From: CAYFQH01 sp964345215
GTDB taxonomy: Bacteria; Bacillota; Clostridia; Christensenellales; Aristaeellaceae
NCBI GenBank assembly: GCA_964345215.1
Contig: CAYFQH010000086.1
Location: forward strand, 1-5,336
Reading direction: 5' to 3'
DNA: 5,336 bases
The number at the start of each line of letters is the position of its first letter. Position 1 is the stretch's first letter. The notes beneath the pieces are model-generated. The model was not told where the DNA came from. It made no database searches and saw only the letters and a program-made list of their open reading frames with translations. A program made the position numbers and the translations under genes. Below are positions 1-4,647 of the stretch, in pieces.

Positions 1-19
1 CGGCAAGACGCCTTCATAT

Positions 20-77
20 AAAATCGAGACCCAGCGACATGCGCGGTGGGTCTCGGCGATTTTCTTAGGAAAATCGC
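20..77. repeat. Two overlapping, mutually exclusive hairpins
   Basis: The first hairpin pairs AAAATC (20-25) with GATTTT (58-63), continues as GAGACCCA (26-33) with TGGGTCTC (47-54), and closes with GCG/CGC (34-36 with 42-44); small bulges lie on the 3' side. The second hairpin pairs GCGATTTTC (56-64) perfectly with GAAAATCGC (69-77) around the four-base loop TTAG. Both use the segment 57-63, so only one can form fully at a time. This geometry resembles a switch but could also be two abutting palindromes. No aptamer or known RNA class is recognised. The stems are seen directly; a function is not. Confidence 0.55.
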
Positions 78-86
78 TACTCTACG

Positions 87-127
87 GATTCCTCTGCCCG
101 TGAACCCAAGGGTGAACAAGAGGAATC
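87..127. repeat. Inverted repeat, 9-bp stem
   Basis: GATTCCTCT (87-95) is the exact reverse complement of AGAGGAATC (119-127). The 23-base loop carries two copies of GTGAAC (100-105 and 112-117) and a small ACCC/GGGT inverted repeat (104-107 and 110-113). This is the third member of the hairpin run in 20-245. Confidence 0.5.
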
Positions 128-134
128 TGCAAGT

Positions 135-161
135 CCAATAAAATGAATTTCATTTTATTGG
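135..161. repeat. Perfect 12-bp palindrome with 3-base centre
   Basis: CCAATAAAATGA (135-146) pairs exactly with TCATTTTATTGG (150-161), leaving only ATT in the middle. It is AT-rich and nearly uninterrupted. It could fold as an RNA hairpin, extrude as a cruciform, or bind a dimeric protein. One base separates it from the next stem. Confidence 0.6.
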
Positions 162-162
162 G

Positions 163-187
163 AGGGTGTCGACTTTATCGACACCCT
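163..187. repeat. Perfect 10-bp hairpin
   Basis: AGGGTGTCGA (163-172) pairs exactly with TCGACACCCT (178-187) around the five-base loop CTTTA. It is GC-richer than the palindrome one base before it and ends two bases before the next stem. It lacks a following T-run, so it is not a typical terminator by itself. Confidence 0.6.
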
Positions 188-189
188 GG

Positions 190-217
190 GCCATTGGTAT
201 GAAAGCCAATGGCTTTT
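190..217 (+). terminator. Probable intrinsic terminator
   Basis: GCCATTGG (190-197) pairs exactly with CCAATGGC (206-213) around an eight-base loop, followed at once by TTTT (214-217). This is the form of a weak rho-independent terminator for a transcript entering from the left of the window. The T-run is short, so termination would be partial; a similar stem follows eleven bases later. Confidence 0.45.
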
Positions 218-224
218 AATATGC

Positions 225-246
225 AAAGGCATTTGTCTTGCCTTTT
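225..246 (+). terminator. Second terminator-like hairpin
   Basis: AAAGGCA (225-231) pairs exactly with TGCCTTT (239-245) around a seven-base loop, with one further T at 246. Because AAA precedes and TTTT ends the stem, it would look similar from either strand, so a bidirectional role is possible. The same arm sequences recur in the intergenic element at 402-410 and 493-501. Confidence 0.35.
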
Positions 247-374
247 AATCTCTATGCCAAAGAAACTATTTAAGGCCTCAGTAAGCCCGCCTAGAGATGT
301 AAATTATAGAGTTGTTTATAGACTTTATGGTGCTAAAAGTGTAATATAAATACGATGGAAGTTTTTTCCATAGG
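247..374 (+). promoter_or_regulatory. AT-rich gap with a weak candidate promoter
   Basis: I see no gene in this AT-rich stretch. A candidate sigma-A-type promoter is TAGACT (319-324) and TAATAT (342-347) with 17 bases between them; each hexamer matches the consensus at four of six positions, so it is only suggestive. TATAAA at 345-350 is an overlapping alternative for the -10 element. A small hairpin, ATGGAA (355-360) with TTCCAT (366-371), follows. If real, this promoter would transcribe through the intergenic element toward the LCP gene. Confidence 0.2.
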
Positions 375-524
375 AAATACCATGCAAAGCGAAGGTTGAT
401 AAAAAGGCAGGCTTTTGTAGAGAACCAGGAAAAAGCACAGGAATAACCCCGCTGTTTCGAGGATTTTTGACGATATTTCACGTAAAAAAGAGCTGCCTTT
501 TGATTATACCCCCTGTGCGGTGTT
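375..524 (-). ncRNA. Intergenic element, copy 1; candidate structured RNA
   Basis: This stretch is homologous to 3826-3979. The core 415-489 aligns without gaps to 3869-3943 at 56 of 75 positions; weaker similarity extends from AAATAC (375) to GTGCGGTGTT (515-524). Read from the minus strand, an outer helix pairs AAAAGGCAG (complement of 493-501) with CUGCCUUUU (complement of 402-410), and an inner hairpin pairs CCUCG (complement of 458-462) with CGGGG (complement of 447-451) around the loop AAACAG. Both helices survive in the other copy only if minus-strand G-U pairs are allowed, hence the strand call. A middle A-run/U-run helix (464-468 with 430-434) lies between them. I do not recognise the family. 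It could also be a degenerate mobile repeat. No conserved open frame: the frame open here has a TAG in copy 2. Confidence 0.5.
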
Positions 525-548
525 GCCCATACATTTCCTTTGGTTATT

Positions 549-555
549 GGAGGAG
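549..555 (+). promoter_or_regulatory. Ribosome binding site deciding the LCP gene start
   Basis: GGAGGAG lies three to five bases before ATG 559. The GTG at 520 in the same frame has no such site, and it falls inside the conserved intergenic element, so 559 is the better start. Confidence 0.75.
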
Positions 556-558
556 CTT

Positions 559-1758
559 ATGAACGAAATACGCTTAAAAAAAATGGTAGCCCTGGTACTC
601 ACCTTTTGCCTGCTTTGTGCTTTGGTGACCCCCAACCTTGTTTTTGCCGGGGAAATTGATTTTATTGACGATGTAAAAGATCATTTGGACGAAGAGGATT
701 TGGCCCAATGGGAAGGCTGGGAAGCAGAGGATGCACAAAAAGGCACCTCCTCCCAAGAAGGCGAAAACCAACCGGAAGAGGAGGTTTTGGACACATCCCT
801 CCTTGATCCGGCCCTTGCTGCCCAACTTGATAACATTGATGAGAGTGCCATGGCCCACATTGACCTGTCGACCCTTAATACAAATGAAAACCTGCCCGAT
901 ACCTATTATAACATCCTTATTTTAGGCCTGGATGCCCGCAGGGATACCATGGAGGATGCCCTGTCTGACGTGGTGATGATTTGCTCCATCCACAAGCAAA
1001 CAGGGGAAATAAAACTAACCTCCATTGCCAGGGACACAGCGGTGGTGGTACCCGGCTATAAAAACCCCTACCGCATAAACGTGGCCTATAAATACGGCTG
1101 GACCCAAGACCCCCAGGACGGAGGGCCAAAGCTGGCCATGCGTACGGTAAACCTTAATTTTCAAATGAACATTGAACACTTTGTGGCTATTAACTTCTTT
1201 GGTCTGGCCGCCATTATCGACAGCCTGGGCGGCATTGATATTGAGTTGACCAAGGCGGAAGCCAACCGAATTAATTACGAACTTCGAAAAGAACCCCTGG
1301 ATAAAGTAAAGCGTGAAAAAGTGCAAGGCACCGCAGGGGTGCATCATTTAGACGGCATGCAGGCTGTGACCTATGCCCGGATTCGAAAAATTGACAACGA
1401 CTTTGAGCGCACTGCCCGCCAGCGGAATTTGATTCATGCGCTGATGAAAAAAATACTCAGCGATATGAGCCTGGAAACCTTTTTAAACACCGTGTCGGCC
1501 ATGCTGCCCTACGTGTATACCAATATTTCCACAATAGAAATGATGACCTTGGCCATGGCTGTTTTAGGCTCTGAAAACTTTGCCGGGGGTAATACGGAGG
1601 GGAAACTGATGGAACAGTTCCGCATCCCCATAGACCAAACCTACAGCTATAAGGATGTGGCCGGCTCCAGCGTCATCTCCATGGGCCCAAACAGCCTTGA
1701 AAAAAACATTACCGCCTTACACGAGTTTATTTACGGGCAAAGCTATTATGAGAAATAG
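559..1758 (+). CDS. LytR-CpsA-Psr (LCP) family protein, secreted
   Basis: Encodes 399 residues. LCP enzymes transfer lipid-linked anionic polymers such as teichoic acid or capsule onto peptidoglycan outside the membrane; that role is from family knowledge. Residues 1-30 form a signal peptide (basic start, hydrophobic core, LVFA before G31) that looks cleavable, whereas many LCP proteins keep an N-terminal membrane anchor. A strongly acidic linker spans about 31-115. The LCP domain runs from about 118 to 310: ILGLDAR (121-127) with D125 and R127, SDVV (136-139), SIARDT (155-160, usually SIPRDT, with R158 kept), RINVAY (172-177), and YARIRK (272-277) followed by DFERTARQR (281-289), which supply the conserved arginines. 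The C-terminal 90 residues are unassigned. It is preceded by the intergenic element and separated by 151 bases from the next gene, so it is probably its own unit. The precise polymer is unknown. Confidence 0.9.
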   Translation: MNEIRLKKMVALVLTFCLLCALVTPNLVFAGEIDFIDDVKDHLDEEDLAQWEGWEAEDAQKGTSSQEGENQPEEEVLDTSLLDPALAAQLDNIDESAMAHIDLSTLNTNENLPDTYYNILILGLDARRDTMEDALSDVVMICSIHKQTGEIKLTSIARDTAVVVPGYKNPYRINVAYKYGWTQDPQDGGPKLAMRTVNLNFQMNIEHFVAINFFGLAAIIDSLGGIDIELTKAEANRINYELRKEPLDKVKREKVQGTAGVHHLDGMQAVTYARIRKIDNDFERTARQRNLIHALMKKILSDMSLETFLNTVSAMLPYVYTNISTIEMMTLAMAVLGSENFAGGNTEGKLMEQFRIPIDQTYSYKDVAGSSVISMGPNSLEKNITALHEFIYGQSYYEK

Positions 1759-1909
1759 ATTAAAAATCGCCTTTTGGGCCTTTGACCCCTTTTAGGCAAA
1801 AAGAAAATATGGTATGCTAAACTTGTTGTTATGTTTGGCATTTTAAAACATTCTTGCTGCCAAACCGGTAAACAGGGATGTTTTTTTATTGCTGACAAGG
1901 AGGGATGAA
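1759..1909 (+). promoter_or_regulatory. Candidate promoter and leader hairpin before xpaC
   Basis: TATGCT (1813-1818) preceded by TGG (1810-1812) has the form of an extended -10 element. TTGACC (1782-1787) resembles a -35 box but lies 25 bases upstream, too far to pair with it, so the promoter call is tentative. Downstream, GTTTGGCA (1833-1840) pairs exactly with TGCCAAAC (1858-1865) around a 17-base loop; it would lie in the 5' leader. The xpaC ribosome binding site AAGGAGG is at 1897-1903. No clear terminator for the LCP gene is visible here. Confidence 0.3.
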
Positions 1910-2608
1910 ATGGCACAGAAAAAAGATTATTTTTCCACTAAAAAGCAAGCGGGCAAAACAAAAGCTTTGATTGTATTTATAGGTGTTTTCGTTTTTATCT
2001 ATGCTCTTTTATTCCCCTTATACCGGCCGCTGGATTACTTCATCTGCCTTATGATTACAGGGCTGGCCGCTTTTTTATTCAACTGGTTTTTGTCCGGCAG
2101 GTTCGCCGGGCCAAAACCCAGCCCCACGCCCCAGTGGGCCCAACCCAGCAGCAACCCTACCTTAGATGCCTTTATAGAAGATTCCAAGGTGCTGTTAATG
2201 GATTTATCCCTTGAAAGCGAGCGGATCGCCGACGGTGAAATTACTGCCAAAACGCAAGAACTGCTGGCCGTATTAAGACAAATTTTTTCAACCATTCAGA
2301 CCCAGCCTGAAAAACTGCCCCAAATTCGTAAGTTTATGAACTATTACCTGCCCACAGCGGCGGACCTTTTGCGTAAATACCGTACCCTCTTAGCCCAACA
2401 AAAAGACCCGGTCATTTTATCCCAAAGCCGCGCTCAGGTGCTGCAGGCCTTGGATTTAATTGTGCCTGCCTGCGAAAAGCAGTTGCGCGCCCTGTACCAT
2501 AACGAAATATTGGATATGAAGGTAGATGTTGAAGTGCTTGAAAAAATGCTCAAACGAGATGGGCTGATTCAAACGGACTTTGTCATTACCACCCCGCCCC
2601 AGGAATAA
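1910..2608 (+). CDS. xpaC: XpaC-like membrane protein (5-bromo-4-chloroindolyl phosphate hydrolysis family)
   Basis: Encodes 232 residues from ATG 1910, chosen because AAGGAGG (1897-1903) lies six bases upstream; the in-frame TTG at 1889 precedes that site. After a basic start there are two membrane segments, about residues 19-37 and 43-62, then a proline-rich linker (about 67-84) and a cytoplasmic helical domain. The family hallmark is IRKFMNYYLPT (139-149) in a helix-rich stretch, with a charged helix near the end (about 205-220). The family is named after a Bacillus phenotype, and the biochemical activity is not established. XpaC is a common immediate neighbour of TelA, which is the case here: the telA start codon follows after 21 bases, so the two are almost certainly co-transcribed and probably act together at the membrane. 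Identification rests on the motif, topology and neighbour. Confidence 0.85.
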   Translation: MAQKKDYFSTKKQAGKTKALIVFIGVFVFIYALLFPLYRPLDYFICLMITGLAAFLFNWFLSGRFAGPKPSPTPQWAQPSSNPTLDAFIEDSKVLLMDLSLESERIADGEITAKTQELLAVLRQIFSTIQTQPEKLPQIRKFMNYYLPTAADLLRKYRTLLAQQKDPVILSQSRAQVLQALDLIVPACEKQLRALYHNEILDMKVDVEVLEKMLKRDGLIQTDFVITTPPQE

Positions 2609-2629
2609 AACACACAGGAGGAAGCCCAT

Positions 2630-3823
2630 ATGGAAGATAAAAATATGGATGTAACCACCCCCCAGGTACCCACACTGGAGTTGGAAAAAAACAACGTGCC
2701 CCTGCCCAACTTGCAGCTTGAAGCAGCTGAAGTGGATTTAAAAAACATTGCCAGAGAGCTGGACTTGAAAAAAGAAAACGGAGCAAAATTAAGCAGCGCC
2801 GACCTGAGCGAAAAAGAGCGCAGAAGCATTGCCGCTTTTAAAAGCAAAATTGATGTTACAAACCCGGATCACGTTCTGCTCTACGGTGCTGAACCTCAAA
2901 AAAAGATTGCTGAATTTTCCGATCAGGCCCTAAACTCGGTAAAAACTAACGACACCGGTGTTATTGGCGATATGTTAAGCCAGCTGGTGGTGGAACTAAA
3001 AGGCTTTGATGCCTCTACCGAAGAACCTAAGGGGCTTAAAAAACTTTTCCGCAAGGCTACCACTCAAATTGAAACGGTAAAAGCCCAATACGACACAGTA
3101 GAAGGAAACGTGGCCAGCATTGCCAACAACCTGGAGAACTTTCAAGTGCAGCTTTTAAAAGACGTATCGACCCTTGAGCACCTGTACGATATTAACATAT
3201 CCTACTTTAAAGAGCTGACCCTATATATTATTGCCGGGGAAGAAAAGCTTGATGAAGTGCGCTGGAATGATTTAAAAACCCTGCAGGATAAAGCTACGGC
3301 CAGCGGCGATGCCATGGATGCCCAAAAAGCCAACGACCTGGCCGCTGCCTGCGACCGCTTTGAAAAAAAGATACACGATTTAAAACTAACTCGCCAGGTT
3401 TCCATGCAAATGGCCCCACAAATTCGCCTGCTGCAAAATAACGACAGCCTGCTGGTAGAGCGAATTCAAAGCACCTTAAGCAACACCCTGCCCCTTTGGA
3501 AAAGCCAAATGGTGCTAGCCCTGGGCCTGCACAACAGCCAAACAGCTTTAAAGGCTCAAATGGCCGTTTCCGACATGACCAACGAACTGCTTAAAAAGAA
3601 TGCGGAAACCTTAAAAATGGGCACTGTTGAAACGGCAAAAGAAGCAGAACGAGGCATTATTGATATTGAAACCCTGGTGCAAACCAATCAATCTCTCATT
3701 GATACCATTGATGAGGTAATCCGCATTCAACAAGAAGGCCAGCAACAGCGCCTGGCTGCCGAGGCCTCCCTGATGGAAATGGAGAACACCTTAAAACAAA
3801 AATTATTAAATTTTAAAGCCTAA
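2630..3823 (+). CDS. telA: TelA family protein (toxic anion resistance)
   Basis: Encodes 397 residues. The start ATG 2630 has AGGAGG (2616-2621) eight bases upstream. The protein is soluble-looking, highly charged and almost entirely helical, with no signal peptide or membrane segment. After a variable N-terminus of about 65 residues comes the TelA domain: IAAFKSKIDVTNPDHVLLYG, then a region with PKGLKKLFRK (133-142), and long amphipathic helices with coiled-coil character (ISYFKELTLYI, TRQVSMQMAPQIRLLQ, then a segment rich in LW and M residues). The end is a charged helix. The family was named for tellurite resistance on plasmids; chromosomal homologues are tied to tolerance of tellurite and of wall- or membrane-active agents, but the mechanism is unknown. 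It forms an operon with the XpaC-like gene. Two bases after its stop begins copy 2 of the intergenic element; no conventional terminator is evident. Confidence 0.92.
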   Translation: MEDKNMDVTTPQVPTLELEKNNVPLPNLQLEAAEVDLKNIARELDLKKENGAKLSSADLSEKERRSIAAFKSKIDVTNPDHVLLYGAEPQKKIAEFSDQALNSVKTNDTGVIGDMLSQLVVELKGFDASTEEPKGLKKLFRKATTQIETVKAQYDTVEGNVASIANNLENFQVQLLKDVSTLEHLYDINISYFKELTLYIIAGEEKLDEVRWNDLKTLQDKATASGDAMDAQKANDLAAACDRFEKKIHDLKLTRQVSMQMAPQIRLLQNNDSLLVERIQSTLSNTLPLWKSQMVLALGLHNSQTALKAQMAVSDMTNELLKKNAETLKMGTVETAKEAERGIIDIETLVQTNQSLIDTIDEVIRIQQEGQQQRLAAEASLMEMENTLKQKLLNFKA

Positions 3824-3825
3824 GT

Positions 3826-3979
3826 AAATACTCCACAAAAGATGGGCCGATGAAAGAACAAGGGATTGTTGTAGAAAACAAGGAAAAAGCCCAGAAGCAG
3901 CCTCGCTATTTCAAAGCTTTTTGAGGATGGGTTACATAAAAAGGACTACTCTTCCATTTTTTCCAACTTGTGTGGTGTT
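3826..3979 (-). ncRNA. Intergenic element, copy 2; candidate structured RNA
   Basis: This is the second copy of the element at 375-524, in the same orientation, filling the first 60 percent of the telA/LemA-like gap. Read from the minus strand, the outer helix pairs GAAGAGUAG (complement of 3946-3954) with UUGUUCUUU (complement of 3853-3861); three more pairs extend it here (3955-3957 with 3850-3852). A middle helix pairs AAAAAG (complement of 3917-3922) with CUUUUU (complement of 3884-3889). The inner hairpin pairs CUUUG (complement of 3912-3916) with CGAGG (complement of 3901-3905) around AAAUAG. Compared with copy 1, the outer and inner helices change sequence while keeping all pairs on the minus strand only. 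The conserved end GTGTGGTGTT lies at 3970-3979. Function and family are unrecognised; a decayed mobile repeat is the main alternative. Confidence 0.5.
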
Positions 3980-4018
3980 AACCTAAAGGCCCTTGGCCAG
4001 GCAGTCTCTTGTACCACC

Positions 4019-4062
4019 TTGCCCATTGCCTAGTCTTTACGCCTTAAGCCATTTATGGGCAA
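4019..4062 (+). promoter_or_regulatory. Leader hairpin before the LemA-like gene
   Basis: TTGCCCAT (4019-4026) pairs exactly with ATGGGCAA (4055-4062) around a 28-base loop, nine bases before the ribosome binding site AAAGGAG (4071-4077). Such a stem could affect translation or processing of the LemA-like/TPM message. There is no T-run, so it is not a terminator. The rest of 3980-4083 shows no gene and no promoter I can defend. Confidence 0.35.
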
Positions 4063-4083
4063 AACGCCCCAAAGGAGAAACTG

Positions 4084-4632
4084 ATGAAAAAAAGCCAACG
4101 CCTCAGCCTTGCCATTTGTATAGTGGTTAGCCTTGTGTTCTTATGCGCCGGTCTCTTCATAGGTTCCTACAAGGGGTGGAAGAGCGAGTACCAGGCTCTT
4201 CATGATATTTTGGCCGAGGGGGGCAGTGTGGAAGAGCTGCTCAGCTACCAAGGGGCCGATGCCAGCAACTTGCTGGTGGTGGCAAAGCGCCACCTGTCAA
4301 AGGGCATTGATGCTGTTAAAAACCTTGAACAAACCCGGGACGCTTTGGTCTACTCCTCTTCCCTTGATGCAAGGCATGAAGCTTACTTGAAGCTATCGGA
4401 TCAGGTAAAGGAAATCGCTGTCCTTTTAAGCGCTTCAAACTCTTTTCAAAACAGCCCCCGGGATCAGGTTTACTTATCCACCCTTGAAAAAGACCTGGCC
4501 TACCTTGGGGCCTTATTACAAGCCTCGGGCTATAACCAGGCTGCCCAGGATTATAACCAGCGGATGAACGCCGCCGTAAGCGGAAAAATTGCCCGGCTGC
4601 TGGGCGTAAAACCGGCACCGGTATTTCGGTAG
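4084..4632 (+). CDS. Divergent LemA-like membrane protein
   Basis: Encodes 182 residues; ATG 4084 has AAAGGAG (4071-4077) six bases upstream. A single hydrophobic segment at about residues 7-27 anchors the N-terminus, and the rest is predicted helical, as in the LemA four-helix fold. LemA-type landmarks are ASNLLVVAKRHL (about 60-71), LEKDLAYL toward the third helix, and the C-terminal stretch DYNQRMNAAVSGKIARLLG followed by KPAPVF, which matches the usual LemA ending of YN, a hydrophobic helix, LFG and a KPAP/F-type motif. The classic N-terminal YNxLVxLR helix is not recognisable, so this belongs to a divergent branch. LemA proteins have no settled biochemical role. The gene is followed after 15 bases by a TPM-domain gene, the usual partner, with the downstream ribosome binding site right after the stop; co-transcription is very likely. 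The call rests mainly on the C-terminal motif and the neighbour. Confidence 0.72.
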   Translation: MKKSQRLSLAICIVVSLVFLCAGLFIGSYKGWKSEYQALHDILAEGGSVEELLSYQGADASNLLVVAKRHLSKGIDAVKNLEQTRDALVYSSSLDARHEAYLKLSDQVKEIAVLLSASNSFQNSPRDQVYLSTLEKDLAYLGALLQASGYNQAAQDYNQRMNAAVSGKIARLLGVKPAPVFR

Positions 4633-4647
4633 GAAGGAGGCAGCCTG

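Noticed and set aside
2..103. Open + strand frame at the left edge, possibly the tail of an upstream gene
   Set aside because: Its 33 codons run straight through perfect inverted repeats and show no recognisable protein features. The minus strand is also open here, as expected for palindromic sequence.
20..245. CRISPR array or tandem repeat
   Set aside because: The hairpins differ in sequence and spacing, and there is no repeated unit.
278..481. A 67-codon open frame on the minus strand across copy 1 of the element
   Set aside because: It begins with GTG without a ribosome binding site, has odd composition, and the same frame in copy 2 carries a TAG where this copy has CAG. The conservation is at the level of RNA pairing, not protein.
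503..508. Perfect TATAAT on the minus strand, a possible promoter for the candidate RNA
   Set aside because: There is no -35-like hexamer at 16-18 bases, the start site would fall inside the outer helix, and the motif is absent from copy 2.
520..558. Upstream GTG start for the LCP gene
   Set aside because: It lies inside the conserved intergenic element, has no ribosome binding site, and would put residues rich in charge and bulk before the signal peptide. ATG 559 has GGAGGAG just upstream.
574..858. Minus-strand open frame opposite the LCP gene
   Set aside because: It is antisense to a clearly coding region with signal peptide and acidic linker, and has no independent support. Other antisense frames opposite the LCP, xpaC, telA and LemA-like genes were dropped for the same reason.
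1761..1800. Terminator after the LCP gene
   Set aside because: GCCTTTT and TTTTAGGC are nearly symmetrical, but the possible stem is only four pairs with large internal loops, and no T-run follows on the + strand.
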